DNA from: Sphingobium yanoikuyae
GTDB lineage: Bacteria > Pseudomonadota > Alphaproteobacteria > Sphingomonadales > Sphingomonadaceae
Assembly: GCF_034424525.1 (NCBI RefSeq)
Contig: NZ_CP139979.1
Span: 1,178,001-1,242,000, forward strand
Reading direction: 5' to 3'
DNA length: 64,000 nt
Program-made: the position numbers and the translations under genes
Shown: one piece after another, positions 8,712 through 18,385 of the stretch
Position numbering within the stretch: the stretch's first letter is position 1
How the letters are laid out: each line of letters opens with the position of its first letter
The notes under the pieces: generated by a model
Told to the model about the DNA's origin: nothing
Seen by the model: only the letters and a program-made list of their open reading frames with translations
Database searches by the model: none

Positions 8712-8745
8712 AATCATTTCCCCCAATTGTCGTGATAAAAGCTGT

Positions 8746-9408
8746 TTAGTTACGTGTCCTTACCGGGCGGCGCAGATATTCCCCGAATTTCTCGACATCC
8801 TGTTGGAACGCCGATTTCAAGTCGGTCAGGGCTGCGCCTTCTGCCTCCGCCGTTTCCGGCGGAAACTGGGTAAGCTTGGTCATGGTCCAGGTGCCGAAGC
8901 TGCGTCTCGCCGTCTGTTCCGATCCGAAATCGCGGAATCGGAACAATATCTTGAGAAAACGGCCGGTAACGACATCTTCCTGAAAGATCAGGTCGTCGAT
9001 CATGAATTCGGCGTAGCAGATCGATCCGTCCGGCCGGATTCGGCCCGAAGTTGAGCGCATCGTCCGACTGTCGAGAGATTCGTCATGAAGGACCAGCTGA
9101 TGGTCGGGCAGGCCAAGCCATGAGGCCAGCGGTAGCGTGGCAAGCAAGGCGCGTTGGTCCGCCGTGGCAAGCGGATTGGCATTCATGGCCTTGTAGCCTT
9201 CGCGTCCCTGGACAGCGCCATTGACGATGCCGCCATGCAGCCAGCCATGATAAACCGAGCCCAGCCCGTTTCCCGGCCATACATGTAGCTCACATGGCTT
9301 TTGATGATCTGTATCTGCCGATGCGGCGTCGGTCTGTGCGTGCGCCGGCGACAATGCCGCAAGCCATATGCCGACCAAGGTCGCGCACAGGCGAGAAATT
9401 CCCCCCAT
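8746..9408 (-). CDS. exported protein of unknown function, paralogue 2
   Basis: 220 residues, starting MGGISRLCATLVGIWLAALSPAHAQ, a signal peptide with GGGGGATGA before the ATG. It shares with its neighbour the CELHVWP motif, CYAEFMIDDLIFQ, and GRFLKILFRFRDFG, at the same relative positions. The gap to paralogue 1 is only 34 bp, so they are co-transcribed. The function is unknown; it is probably periplasmic. Confidence 0.8.
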   Translation of the reverse strand: MGGISRLCATLVGIWLAALSPAHAQTDAASADTDHQKPCELHVWPGNGLGSVYHGWLHGGIVNGAVQGREGYKAMNANPLATADQRALLATLPLASWLGLPDHQLVLHDESLDSRTMRSTSGRIRPDGSICYAEFMIDDLIFQEDVVTGRFLKILFRFRDFGSEQTARRSFGTWTMTKLTQFPPETAEAEGAALTDLKSAFQQDVEKFGEYLRRPVRTRN

Positions 9409-9520
9409 TCATCCCCCATTAGGCTCAAGAGCCTGATTCCCCGCTACTTATTCAGCACGGGGCGATGCCGCCCGCAAGAGGCCAATGAAAGGAGAGGGCG
9501 CAGAGGGGGGCAAAGAAAAA

Positions 9521-9560
9521 GGGGCGCCGCTCGGGTGAAACCCATGCGACGCCCCTCTTT
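9521..9560 (-). terminator. bidirectional terminator below the autotransporter gene
   Basis: GGGGCG(c)CGC pairs with GCG(a)CGCCCC with an inner GGGT/ACCC stem. There is a T-run on each strand after the hairpin (TCTTTTT on plus; TTTTTCTTT on minus). It lies about 100 bp past the autotransporter stop, in an otherwise gene-free 250-bp gap. Confidence 0.85.
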
Positions 9561-9658
9561 TTGCCTTGGCGTCCCTTGGGGAGGAACATCATGCCGTGGC
9601 GCAACTGGCGGACCGGGAGGGTCTGTGGGGTGTGGCCCGCCAATTCCTTATTCAGACG

Positions 9659-12600
9659 TCACAGGACGAAGTTAACCGTCGCCCGGAATGAGATTGCGAC
9701 GTGATTTTGTTGTTCTTCCGCACCGAATTCGCCGCCGACGCGGAACGTGTCGGTGCCGCCATAGAGGCGGGCCCGGCCGGTCCAGCCGCTGGTGCGCTTG
9801 TCGGCGACCAGGGCGAAATCATCGCCATCCTTGAAATGGGCGACCGTGTCGCCGAGCGACCCGCCGATCAGCTGGCGGCGGCCGCCTTCCAGTTCGAACC
9901 GTGCCCAGCCATCCTCGCGATTGAGGCTGCCGAAATCATAGCCGGCGGCGATCGTGCCGTTGGCGGTCATTTCGTCGCTGGTACGGCCATCGACGGTCAG
10001 GTTGAACGCGTCGCCACCGCCGCTTTCGCTATAGCCGCCTTCCTTCAGGCGATAATAGTCGATGCCAATGCCCGGACGCAGGCTGAAGCGGTTGAACTGG
10101 AGCTGATAGGAAGCCCCGGCCGTGGCCGAATAGAGCTTGCCCGACCAGTCGCCGGTCGCCTTGCGCACGACATCGTCGAGCGCGAAGTTGCGGGTGCCGT
10201 CAAAGTCGATATGCGCCGCCGAAACGCGCGCGAAGGCCTGGAGCGGACCCCAGCTGCCGCGCCAGTGCGCCGCCAGTTCGAACTGGTCGGAATCCGCCGA
10301 GCTGTTGGAGCTGTCGCTGGTGTCCCGGCCATGGATATAGGCGAAGGAACCACCGAAGGCGCCAAGATCGGTCAGATATTCGACGCCGCCGCCCGCGCCC
10401 CAGCCATTGATGTCGTAGGAGGCGGTGTCGCCGATGCTCTTGGAGCTGCCGAACGCGACCTGCTGCAACCAGAAGCCCAGCTTGCCGTCCTTGGTCCGGT
10501 AGATGCCGTTGGGATCCGACAGGATGCGCGCGGTCGCCCGCGAGCCAGCGGTGACGGCTTCGAAGGTGCTGCCGGAATGTTCGGGCAGCATCTGGCGCAG
10601 CGCACCGTTCAGCGTCTGGCCGTCGGTCACGTCCAGATAGGCGTTGGCCAGAGTGCTGTCATTGTCGAGCGCGTTGAAGATCGCCGAATAGGCCCTTGAA
10701 AGCGAACCGGTCAGGCCCAGTTCCGACGTGGTCTTGGCGGCGATCGACAGGGTCACGTCGCCGGTCGTCGTGTCGCTGCTGACACTACCCTTGAACATAT
10801 AGGGCAGCAGGGTCGCGCTATCGAGCGCCGGGGTGCCGGACAGCGATGCGGCGCGGACGATGACATAGTCGCCTTCCGATCCGCCGACCTGGGTCAGCGC
10901 CACCTTCACCTTGGAACCGCTGGCGAAGCTGGCGGCACCGGCGACGTCATAGACGGTGTTGGTGCCATCGGCGCCGTTGATGGTGACGCCCAGCGCCGAG
11001 CCGGAGGAAGCGCTGAGCGAGGCAAGCGCGATTGAACCGGTGTTGCTGGCCGCCAGCGTGCCGCCGTTCAGCACCAGCGCCATGTTGCCGCTGTTGCTGA
11101 TCGCGCCGGTATAGCTGGAGGTGCCGTTCAGCGTCATCGTGCCGCTGGCGCCGCCAAAGTCGAGCGCGCCGGTGACGCTGGCGGTATCGGCCAGGGTCAG
11201 GGTGGCGCCGGTGCCGGCATAGCTGAGATCGCCGGTCAGGGTCGAACTGCCCGAGAGCGACAGGCTGTTGTTGCCGGCGCCCAGGCTGACATCGCCGACG
11301 ATCCGGCCAGCCGATACCGTCATGACGTCATCGCCCGAGCCGAGCTTGACGTCGCCGACGATGCTGGGCGCGGTCGCGGTCGAGGAGGCGAGCGCCTGGG
11401 TCAGCGTCACGCCGCTGCTGTTGGCGCTGAGGTCGATGGCGGTGTTGGTGAGGCCGCCGGTCGCCGAGATGGTGCCGGTGTTGCTGAGGCTGGCGACGGT
11501 GCCCGAGGAATCGAGGATCGCGATCGCGCTGCCCTTTTCATCATCGGCGGCGACGGCCGCGACGGTGCCGCTGACCTTGACCGAATTCACCTGTGCCCCG
11601 GCGTCGATCACCAGGCCGCGCGCGCTGGTATTTTCCAGCGCCGCGCCCGATGCGGCGACGGTGCCCGAAATCTCGATCGCGTCGCTGGTCGCGCCCGAAC
11701 CCAGGCGCAGGGCGGTGGCGTTGCTGTCATAGGAGATGGCGGTGATCGATCCGGCGACCAGGACGCCCTTGGCAATGTCGACATCGCCGCCCAGGTCGCC
11801 GATCACCATCGCGTTGGCATCGACGCCGTCATAGATGCCATAGCCCGCGATCGCGCCGCGCACGACCACGCCATAGCCCGAACTGTCGCCCTGGACCACG
11901 CCGATGCTGGTGTCGGCGCTGGCCGAGCCGATCTGCACCGCAGCCGCCGAGCCATAGTTGATGACCGTGGCGGTGGTTTCGGTGCTGTCGGTCAGGCCGT
12001 CATCATCGATGTCGGTGTCATCTTCGTCGTCATCGTCGCTGGCGGTCGGCGCGACGTCGAACACGATGCCGCCGTTGACATTGCCGGCGATGACGAGGGC
12101 GGGGCCGCCCTGCAGCAGGTCGTCGGCGTCGAGCTTGGTGACGTCGCTCGGGCGGGTGGTGGAGCGATAGCCGGTGCTGACGATCGTGCCCTGGATCTTC
12201 ACTGCGCCATCGACATCGCCCAGCAGGGCGACGGCGGTGCTGTTCGCGCCCTTGGTGCTGATCGAACCGCGGATCGTGGCGTTGCCGTCGATGTCGTTGG
12301 CGACCACGCCATAGCTGTTGTCGCCGACGACGGAGATGGTGCCATAGGTCGACAGATTACCGATCAGCGTCGAGTTGACGCGGATGCCGGCGCTGTTGTT
12401 GCCTTCGATCGAGATCGTGCCGGTGGTGTCGATATTGCCGGTGTGGGCCGCACCGGATTCGACCAGAATGCCATTGCGGTTCGTCCCTTTGGCGAACGTC
12501 CCGTCAATGTCGCCGTCACTGTCCGTGTCGGTTGCGGTATAATCTTCCGTCAGCGTGATCGTGCCGCTGTTGGTGATGTTGCCGGTGGTGCCGGCCTTGA

Positions 12601-12874
12601 CCAGAATGCCGGTCGCATTGTCGGCATCGTTGATGGTCAGCGAACCCGCGTTGCTGACATTGTTGTTGCTGTCCATCGTGATTGCGGTGCCGCTGGTCAG
12701 CGTGATGCTGCCAGCCGAGCTGACCGTGATCGCATCGGCCGCGCCCGAGGCGACGGTGGAGGTCTTGACGGCGGTGGTGGTGGATGAACCGATCGTGGTT
12801 TCCGCCGCGGCATTGGTTGCGGTCAGCGCAACCAGAACCGGGGCGATGGCCGTGCAGGCCAGCAAATGTCGCAT
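9659..12874 (-). CDS. autotransporter adhesin-like protein with C-terminal outer-membrane beta-barrel
   Basis: 1071 residues. A signal peptide (about 1-24) is followed by a long passenger of repeated 'GxIxxTGTIsxxG' style rungs rich in Gly, Ser, Thr and Ala, as expected for a beta-helix. From about residue 800 (LGFWLQQVAFGSSKS onward) there is an autotransporter barrel that ends in alternating hydrophobics (ATVNFVL). Near residues 275-295 the passenger has an Asp-rich insert (DDDDEDDTDIDDDG) that resembles a calcium-binding loop. AGAGGAGA precedes the ATG. It is the last gene after a FecI/FecR/receptor set on the same strand, so it may be controlled by that signal. Its ligand is unknown. Confidence 0.88.
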   Translation of the reverse strand: MRHLLACTAIAPVLVALTATNAAAETTIGSSTTTAVKTSTVASGAADAITVSSAGSITLTSGTAITMDSNNNVSNAGSLTINDADNATGILVKAGTTGNITNSGTITLTEDYTATDTDSDGDIDGTFAKGTNRNGILVESGAAHTGNIDTTGTISIEGNNSAGIRVNSTLIGNLSTYGTISVVGDNSYGVVANDIDGNATIRGSISTKGANSTAVALLGDVDGAVKIQGTIVSTGYRSTTRPSDVTKLDADDLLQGGPALVIAGNVNGGIVFDVAPTASDDDDEDDTDIDDDGLTDSTETTATVINYGSAAAVQIGSASADTSIGVVQGDSSGYGVVVRGAIAGYGIYDGVDANAMVIGDLGGDVDIAKGVLVAGSITAISYDSNATALRLGSGATSDAIEISGTVAASGAALENTSARGLVIDAGAQVNSVKVSGTVAAVAADDEKGSAIAILDSSGTVASLSNTGTISATGGLTNTAIDLSANSSGVTLTQALASSTATAPSIVGDVKLGSGDDVMTVSAGRIVGDVSLGAGNNSLSLSGSSTLTGDLSYAGTGATLTLADTASVTGALDFGGASGTMTLNGTSSYTGAISNSGNMALVLNGGTLAASNTGSIALASLSASSGSALGVTINGADGTNTVYDVAGAASFASGSKVKVALTQVGGSEGDYVIVRAASLSGTPALDSATLLPYMFKGSVSSDTTTGDVTLSIAAKTTSELGLTGSLSRAYSAIFNALDNDSTLANAYLDVTDGQTLNGALRQMLPEHSGSTFEAVTAGSRATARILSDPNGIYRTKDGKLGFWLQQVAFGSSKSIGDTASYDINGWGAGGGVEYLTDLGAFGGSFAYIHGRDTSDSSNSSADSDQFELAAHWRGSWGPLQAFARVSAAHIDFDGTRNFALDDVVRKATGDWSGKLYSATAGASYQLQFNRFSLRPGIGIDYYRLKEGGYSESGGGDAFNLTVDGRTSDEMTANGTIAAGYDFGSLNREDGWARFELEGGRRQLIGGSLGDTVAHFKDGDDFALVADKRTSGWTGRARLYGGTDTFRVGGEFGAEEQQNHVAISFRATVNFVL

Positions 12875-12976
12875 GATATCTCCTCTGAATGCCGCGCCGT
12901 TTGATGGGCGCGTACATGCGGGAGGGACGTCGCCGCCGGGCGGGTTCCGTCAGGAAAAATGCCGGTCGGCGTGATT

Positions 12977-15421
12977 TTAGAAGGCGAAATCCAGACCGAT
13001 GCGCACGGTGCGGGGACGCAGCGGCGTATAATAGTCGGTGCTTAGGTCGAACGGCGTGCCGAGCGAGAAACGATTGCCGTCGCTGTCGAACAGGTTGGTG
13101 AGCGAAAGCGAGAGTTCGACCGGGCCGCGGGTGATGGCGGCCGAAACGGCCGTATCGACATAATCGCCCTGTTCGCGGCCCAATATCGGTCCGACGCCCA
13201 GGCGCGACTTGCCGACATAGCGGGCTGAGGCCGACAGGTGCAGGCGCATATCGTCGCCCAGCGGCGCGCGATAATCGGCGGCGACGCGGCCACCCAGATT
13301 GGCGACGTTGGGCAGGGTCAGCGAGCGCCCTTCATAGGAAAGAGCGCGCACGAACTGGGCCGGTTGGGTTAGGCGGCTGTCATTGTAGATGATCGAGCCA
13401 TCCAGCGTCAGCGGCGGGATCGGGCGGACGACGATCCGGCCTTCGACCGTATAGATGCGTCCGTCGCCGATATTGGCGGTGGTGGGCAGGCCGATGCGGT
13501 CGGTGACGTCGGCCTGGATGTCGCGCCAATCGGTATAGGCGACATTGCCGCTGAGCGCGACCGTGTCGCGGCCGGGCACGCCCTTGCGGAAGCCCAGTTC
13601 CATGGTCGAGATGCGATCATTGCGGAAGCTGCGCGCGCGCTGATCGTCGACCGCCAGGCCACCGGGACGGAAGCCCTGTTCGAACCGGGCATAGAGGGTA
13701 AGCCCCTTCACCGCATCGCTGAGCAGCGAGAAGGAGGGGAGGAAGAAGGTTTCGGAACGATCGGCCTGCGCCTCGACACGGGCTAGATCAGCGACGGTCG
13801 AGAGCATCGCTACCGGATCGATCGCCTCGCCGCTGAGGCGGCTGTTGGTGAGGCGTCCGCCCACGGTGGCGACCAGCCCCTGGAGCGGCTCGAACGAGGC
13901 TTCGCCGAACAGGGTCGCTTCCTTGATCCGGTTGCGCACGCCGGTGGCCGTGGCAGGACGACCGCGACCATAGACCGGGACGCCCGGCAAAATCTCGATC
14001 GCCGGTGCGCTCAGCGGGCCATAGCCGGTCAGCGACCGCTGGATGGTCGAGGTGCTTTCCAGATAGGAAACGCCCAGCAGCCAGCCCAGGCCATTGTCGA
14101 GGTCTCGCACCAGCCGGTTCTCGGTCGAGAAAAGTTCGACCTTATTGCGCTGGCGGAACAGGGCCGGCGCGCCGCCCGGCTGGGTCGCGTCATAGCTTTC
14201 GGCCAGGACATTGCGGACATAGCCGGTCGAGGAGACGAGGCGCAGGTCGTCCCACTGATGCTCGATCCGCGCATTGGCCAGGATATAGTCGGAATGATAG
14301 GGCTGGGCGACGCTGGAGGCGCGTTCCAGCCGGCCGACCTCGCGACTGGCATATTGGGCGTCGTCACCCTCGATATGCTGGTAGGCGGTGCTGAGATCGA
14401 TGGTCCAGTCGTCCGCTGGTGCGATCCGCAGCGTGGCGCGGCCGCCATAGGTGCGGGTGCGATTGACGTCATCCTTGTCGCGCAAAACATCGTCGATATA
14501 GCCGCCTTCCTGCACGCCATAGCCGACGACGCGCAGCGCCACCTTCTCGGCCACGATCGGCAGGTTGAGGATCGCCGACAGGTCGCCGCCCGGATCGCCA
14601 TGCTGGGTCGCCGACACGCCGGTCGAGATCTGGCCGCCGAACTGCGCAAGATTGGGGGCATTGGGGATGATGCGGATGATGCCGCCGAGCGAGCCGGCGC
14701 CGTAAAGCGTGCCCTGTGGCCCTTCCAGCACCTCGACCCCGCCAACGTCATAGAGGCGCAGGTCCGGATCGGGCGCGGCATAGTTGAGGCGCATGTCGCC
14801 CAGATATTGGCCGGTCGTCGCCTGGGTCGGCCCGGCCACGCCGGAATCGGCTATGGCGCGGATGAACAGCTTGTTGCGGCCGGCGCCGGCATGGGTGGAA
14901 CTCAGACTTGCGACGCGCGAGAGCAGCGCGGCCGTACCCTGTGCCGCGTCGGCGGTCTCGAACAGGCCGCCGGTCACGGTTTCGACCATGCCGGCATAGC
15001 GGGGCAGGGGAATGTCGCGCTTGGACGCAGTGACGATGATGTCGGCCGGCGGTTCCTGCGCAACCGGCGCGAGTTGCACCGCTGCGGCCGGCGTCGGCGA
15101 TGGGGGCGGAGCGCTCTTGCGGGCACGCACGATGCGCCAGGTGCTGGCGTCGATTTGCCTGGCCTTGGCGCCGCTGCCGCGCAGCAGCTGGGAAAGGGCG
15201 CCCGCGGTCGACATCCGGCCCCGGATCGCAGGGGTGGCGATGCCGGCCAGCGACTGGTCCGACATGCCGATGCTGGCGCCGGTTTGACGGCCGAGCGCCA
15301 CCACCGCCTCGCCCAGGCGTCCCGGAGCGAGGTCGATCGACTGTCTGTCCGCCGCTCGCGCAGGCGATGCGGCCGCTATGGCGAAGGCGGTGACGAAAAG
15401 GACGTCAGTTTTGCGACCCAT
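12977..15421 (-). CDS. TonB-dependent receptor/transducer with N-terminal STN signalling domain
   Basis: 814 residues. The signal peptide (to about 23) is followed by a secretin/TonB short N-terminal domain (about 25-100), the signalling extension found in FecA-type transducers. After a proline-rich linker comes the plug (from about 130, DIIVTASKRDIPLP; GPQGTLYGAGSLGGIIRI) and a 22-strand barrel ending RIGLDFAF. The barrel resembles the general TBDR-like family seen with catabolic genes in sphingomonads. It overlaps the anti-sigma gene by 17 bp. It probably imports a ligand and signals its presence to FecR. Confidence 0.93.
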   Translation of the reverse strand: MGRKTDVLFVTAFAIAAASPARAADRQSIDLAPGRLGEAVVALGRQTGASIGMSDQSLAGIATPAIRGRMSTAGALSQLLRGSGAKARQIDASTWRIVRARKSAPPPSPTPAAAVQLAPVAQEPPADIIVTASKRDIPLPRYAGMVETVTGGLFETADAAQGTAALLSRVASLSSTHAGAGRNKLFIRAIADSGVAGPTQATTGQYLGDMRLNYAAPDPDLRLYDVGGVEVLEGPQGTLYGAGSLGGIIRIIPNAPNLAQFGGQISTGVSATQHGDPGGDLSAILNLPIVAEKVALRVVGYGVQEGGYIDDVLRDKDDVNRTRTYGGRATLRIAPADDWTIDLSTAYQHIEGDDAQYASREVGRLERASSVAQPYHSDYILANARIEHQWDDLRLVSSTGYVRNVLAESYDATQPGGAPALFRQRNKVELFSTENRLVRDLDNGLGWLLGVSYLESTSTIQRSLTGYGPLSAPAIEILPGVPVYGRGRPATATGVRNRIKEATLFGEASFEPLQGLVATVGGRLTNSRLSGEAIDPVAMLSTVADLARVEAQADRSETFFLPSFSLLSDAVKGLTLYARFEQGFRPGGLAVDDQRARSFRNDRISTMELGFRKGVPGRDTVALSGNVAYTDWRDIQADVTDRIGLPTTANIGDGRIYTVEGRIVVRPIPPLTLDGSIIYNDSRLTQPAQFVRALSYEGRSLTLPNVANLGGRVAADYRAPLGDDMRLHLSASARYVGKSRLGVGPILGREQGDYVDTAVSAAITRGPVELSLSLTNLFDSDGNRFSLGTPFDLSTDYYTPLRPRTVRIGLDFAF

Positions 15422-16352
15422 CCCCTTCCTTCAGCAGCCATCCATTCCCCTGTCGGATGGCGGACAGCCCCATCAGGGGCGCGGCAGCGGCGAAGAAGCG
15501 GGACGGATCCCGTTCCAGCCGGATCGTGCCGGTAAAGCGCATGGCCTGCGCGCCGGGCGTCGCGGCCAGCGTCACGCCCAGCGAACGGGCGATATCCTGG
15601 GTCACGTCGCCGACCGGCGCATTGGCATAGATGAGCTGGCCCTGGCGCCAGCTGGCGACGGCCTGGGGCGCGACGTCCATCACGCGCAGCCCTTCGGCAC
15701 CGTCGCTGAGCGCGCGGCCGGCGGGCAGCGAGATGGCTTCGGCCTGCGGGTTGTAGATCACCTTGCCCTCGGACACGCCGATGCGGGTGGCGTTGCCGCT
15801 ATGGACGATGTTGAAGACGGTGCCGGCATCCTCGAACACGGCGTCGCCGACGGTCACGCGGAACGGATCGGCGGCGTCATGGCGCACGGTGAAGGCGGCT
15901 TCGCCCGCGTCGAGTGCGGCGAAGCGCGCATTCTTGCGGTCGAGGCGCAGCGTGGTGCCGCCGTTCAGTTCGATCCGGGTGCCGTCGTCGAGCGCGATGC
16001 TGCGGGTCTCGCCGGGACGGGTGGTGATGCTGTAGATGTCGCTGCGGTTGAGCAGACCGACCGAGACGGCGGCGACCAGCGCGGCGGCGATCGCGCCGCC
16101 ACCGATCCAGCGCAGCGGGCGGCGGTGACGTTCGCCGGCATCATTGGCGGCAACAGGCATAACGATGGGTTCTGCCGGAACCATTTCCGCCAGATCCGCG
16201 TCGGCCGCCATCAGCGCATCATAGGCGGTCGCGCGGGCGGGATCGCCCTCCAGCCAGATGGTGAAGGCGTCCCAGTCGTCAAATTCGGGATCGCGCGTGC
16301 GGATCACCCACCCGAGCGCCTCCTCGTTCATCATGGCCTGTGCCCTGTTCAT
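15405..16352 (-). CDS. FecR-family anti-sigma factor
   Basis: 315 residues from ATG 16352 (MNRAQAMMNEEALGWVIR), with AAGGGG six bases upstream; a longer in-frame start at 16421 would overlap the sigma gene. It has an N-terminal DUF4880-type sigma-binding region with the WLEGDPARATAYDAL signature, one transmembrane segment (WIGGGAIAAALVAAVSV) and a periplasmic FecR domain (RSIALDDGTRIELNGGTTL). It transfers the signal from the STN domain of the receptor to the sigma factor. Confidence 0.92.
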   Translation of the reverse strand: MNRAQAMMNEEALGWVIRTRDPEFDDWDAFTIWLEGDPARATAYDALMAADADLAEMVPAEPIVMPVAANDAGERHRRPLRWIGGGAIAAALVAAVSVGLLNRSDIYSITTRPGETRSIALDDGTRIELNGGTTLRLDRKNARFAALDAGEAAFTVRHDAADPFRVTVGDAVFEDAGTVFNIVHSGNATRIGVSEGKVIYNPQAEAISLPAGRALSDGAEGLRVMDVAPQAVASWRQGQLIYANAPVGDVTQDIARSLGVTLAATPGAQAMRFTGTIRLERDPSRFFAAAAPLMGLSAIRQGNGWLLKEGDGSQN

Positions 16353-16389
16353 TTCTTGCCCCTTGAAGAGCCAGACGCCGCCGATCCGC

Positions 16390-16944
16390 TCATTCCGTAT
16401 CCAGACTTTGCTTGAGCGCAAGCATTGCCCGATAGGCCTTTTGCAGATCCTTCTCGACCGTGGTCAGGCTGACCCCCAATTCCTCCGCGATCAGCCGCTG
16501 GCCGACCCCTTCTATGCGGAAACGGCGGAACACCAGTTCGACGCGGGGGCCAAGATCGGCCAATATGCCGCGCGCCTGTTCCAGCCGCTGATTGAGGATC
16601 ATGCGTTCGTCGACCGCCAGATCGTCATTCGGGTCGGCCATCACGCCGCCGGCGCCTTCGGCCCAGTCCTGTTCGCGCCGCTCGCGCCGCGTGGCGGAGC
16701 GATAGCGATCGAGCATCAGGTTGTTGGCCATGCGATAGAGATAGGGCAGGGGATCGGCGACCGGCCCCAGATCCTTGGCCTCCAGCTTCATCCACATGTC
16801 CTGCAGCAGATCTTCCGCATCCTCGCCCGCACCGCGCGCGCGCAGGAAGCGCAGCAGGGCAGCGCGATTCTGGAAGAAGATAGCAGAAAGGCCCGTGGCC
16901 ATGCCTGTGGTGCGTCCGGTATTGGCGATCAGGCGGGTTGCCAT
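16390..16944 (-). CDS. FecI-type ECF sigma factor
   Basis: About 184 residues if started at ATG 16944; an alternative ATG lies at 16902, and the start is uncertain because neither has a strong ribosome site. Sigma region 2 (LLQDMWMKLEA...PLPYLYRMANNLMLDRYR) and region 4 (LIAEELGVSLTTVEKDLQKAYRAML) are clear. It is the first gene of the sigma/anti-sigma/receptor/autotransporter set and is divergent from the beta-lactamase-fold gene. Confidence 0.9.
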   Translation of the reverse strand: MATRLIANTGRTTGMATGLSAIFFQNRAALLRFLRARGAGEDAEDLLQDMWMKLEAKDLGPVADPLPYLYRMANNLMLDRYRSATRRERREQDWAEGAGGVMADPNDDLAVDERMILNQRLEQARGILADLGPRVELVFRRFRIEGVGQRLIAEELGVSLTTVEKDLQKAYRAMLALKQSLDTE

Positions 16945-17060
16945 AGAGGCAGGGGTGGGGTCTTGGCAATGGCAAGGCGTTGATGGACCGATCATGGCCT
17001 GAAATCATTTACCTGACGCGCGGCTTGCTCTAGCCCGGTTCGCCTATGGCAGGAGCGGAC

Positions 17061-18266
17061 ATGGCGACAGCGAAGGTGACGGATGCAGCAGCGGCGCGGG
17101 CGGCGGGGATGGATCCCGACCGGCTGGACGCGCTGGTCGATCATCTGGACCGGACCTATGTGCAGAGCGGCAAATTGCCGCACATGCAAATGCTGGTCTC
17201 GCGCGACGAGGTGCCGTTGTTGTCGGTCAGTCGGGGGCAGGCGCGCGCGACCGGCGAGCCGTTACAGGCTGATGCGCTGTTTCGCATCGCGTCCATGACC
17301 AAGCCGGTCACCAGCGTTGCCTTCATGCGGCTGGTCGAACAGGGCAAGGTGGCGCTGGACGATCCGGTGACCGACGTGCTGCCGGAATTTGCCGACCTGC
17401 GCGTCGGCGCGGATGGAACCGGGCGGATGACGCGGCCGATGCGGATGATCGACCTGCTGCGCCACACGTCGGGCCTGACCTATGGGTTGCAACGGCAGAC
17501 GCCGATCGACGCGCGCTATCGCGAACTGGGGCTGGACGAGTTCCAGCAGAAGCGATCATCGGACGAATTCATCGCCGCGCTGGCCAGCCTGCCGCTGGAA
17601 TTTTCGCCGGGCGAGCGCTGGAATTACGGCGTGTCGACCGATGTGCTGGGCGTGATCGTCGAGCGACTGTCGGGGCAGGATCTGGAGACGCATTTTCGTC
17701 AGAATATCTTCGATCCGCTGGGCATGAAGGACAGTTTCTTCACCTTGCCTGAGGACCGGACCGACCGACTGACCGATGCCTGGGGGCTGGGCGAGGACGG
17801 GTTGCGGCTGCGTGACCGGGGCGCGGCCAGCAGTTGGCGGCGCAAGCTGCGTTTCCGATCGGGCGGGGGCGGGCTGATTTCCTCCACGGCCGACTATCAT
17901 CGCTTTGCCCGGATGCTGCTGCGCGGTGGCGAGCTCGATGGGGCGCGACTGTTGCAGCCCGAAACGGTGGCGCAGATGCGGACCAATCACCTGCCCGGCG
18001 GCGGCGACCTCGCCAGCATGTCGCAGGCGATGTTCAGCGAAGCTGACTATGCCGGAGTGGGTTTCGGTCTGGGCTTCGCGATGACGCTGGCGAACCAGCA
18101 ATTTTACTGGGGCGGGGTGTTTTCGACCTATTTCTTCATCGATCCGGTCGAACGACTGATCGGCCTGTTCATGACCCAGCATCTGCCGTCCAGTACCTAT
18201 CCGGTGCGGGCGGAATTGCGGGCCGGGATCGGGGCGGCCATCGTTACGCGACGCGGTCAGCGCTGA
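17061..18266 (+). CDS. serine hydrolase of the class C beta-lactamase/esterase family
   Basis: 401 residues from ATG 17061, which has AGGAG six bases upstream; an ATG at 17046 is less well placed. The catalytic SxxK is in RIASMTKPVTS (Ser78, Lys81), and the second motif is WNYGVSTDVLG, a YxN position read as Tyr-Gly-Val. There is no signal peptide, so it is probably a cytoplasmic esterase of the EstB type and not a resistance enzyme. It stands alone, upstream of the glycogen operon. Confidence 0.88.
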   Translation: MATAKVTDAAAARAAGMDPDRLDALVDHLDRTYVQSGKLPHMQMLVSRDEVPLLSVSRGQARATGEPLQADALFRIASMTKPVTSVAFMRLVEQGKVALDDPVTDVLPEFADLRVGADGTGRMTRPMRMIDLLRHTSGLTYGLQRQTPIDARYRELGLDEFQQKRSSDEFIAALASLPLEFSPGERWNYGVSTDVLGVIVERLSGQDLETHFRQNIFDPLGMKDSFFTLPEDRTDRLTDAWGLGEDGLRLRDRGAASSWRRKLRFRSGGGGLISSTADYHRFARMLLRGGELDGARLLQPETVAQMRTNHLPGGGDLASMSQAMFSEADYAGVGFGLGFAMTLANQQFYWGGVFSTYFFIDPVERLIGLFMTQHLPSSTYPVRAELRAGIGAAIVTRRGQR

Positions 18267-18385
18267 GGCAGGCCAAGCCCGCAGAAAGAAGCGGGAAAAG
18301 TCCATGCTGCGCTGCAAAAAATGGATTGGCATGGCGAAGCGCGCTGTGCCATCATCCCGGTGACTCATAGAGGGAGATCCCGGCC

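Noticed and set aside
17061..18266. Beta-lactamase resistance gene
   Set aside because: The SxxK serine hydrolase lacks a signal peptide and has a Tyr-Gly-Val second motif, so an esterase of the same fold is more likely than a resistance enzyme.
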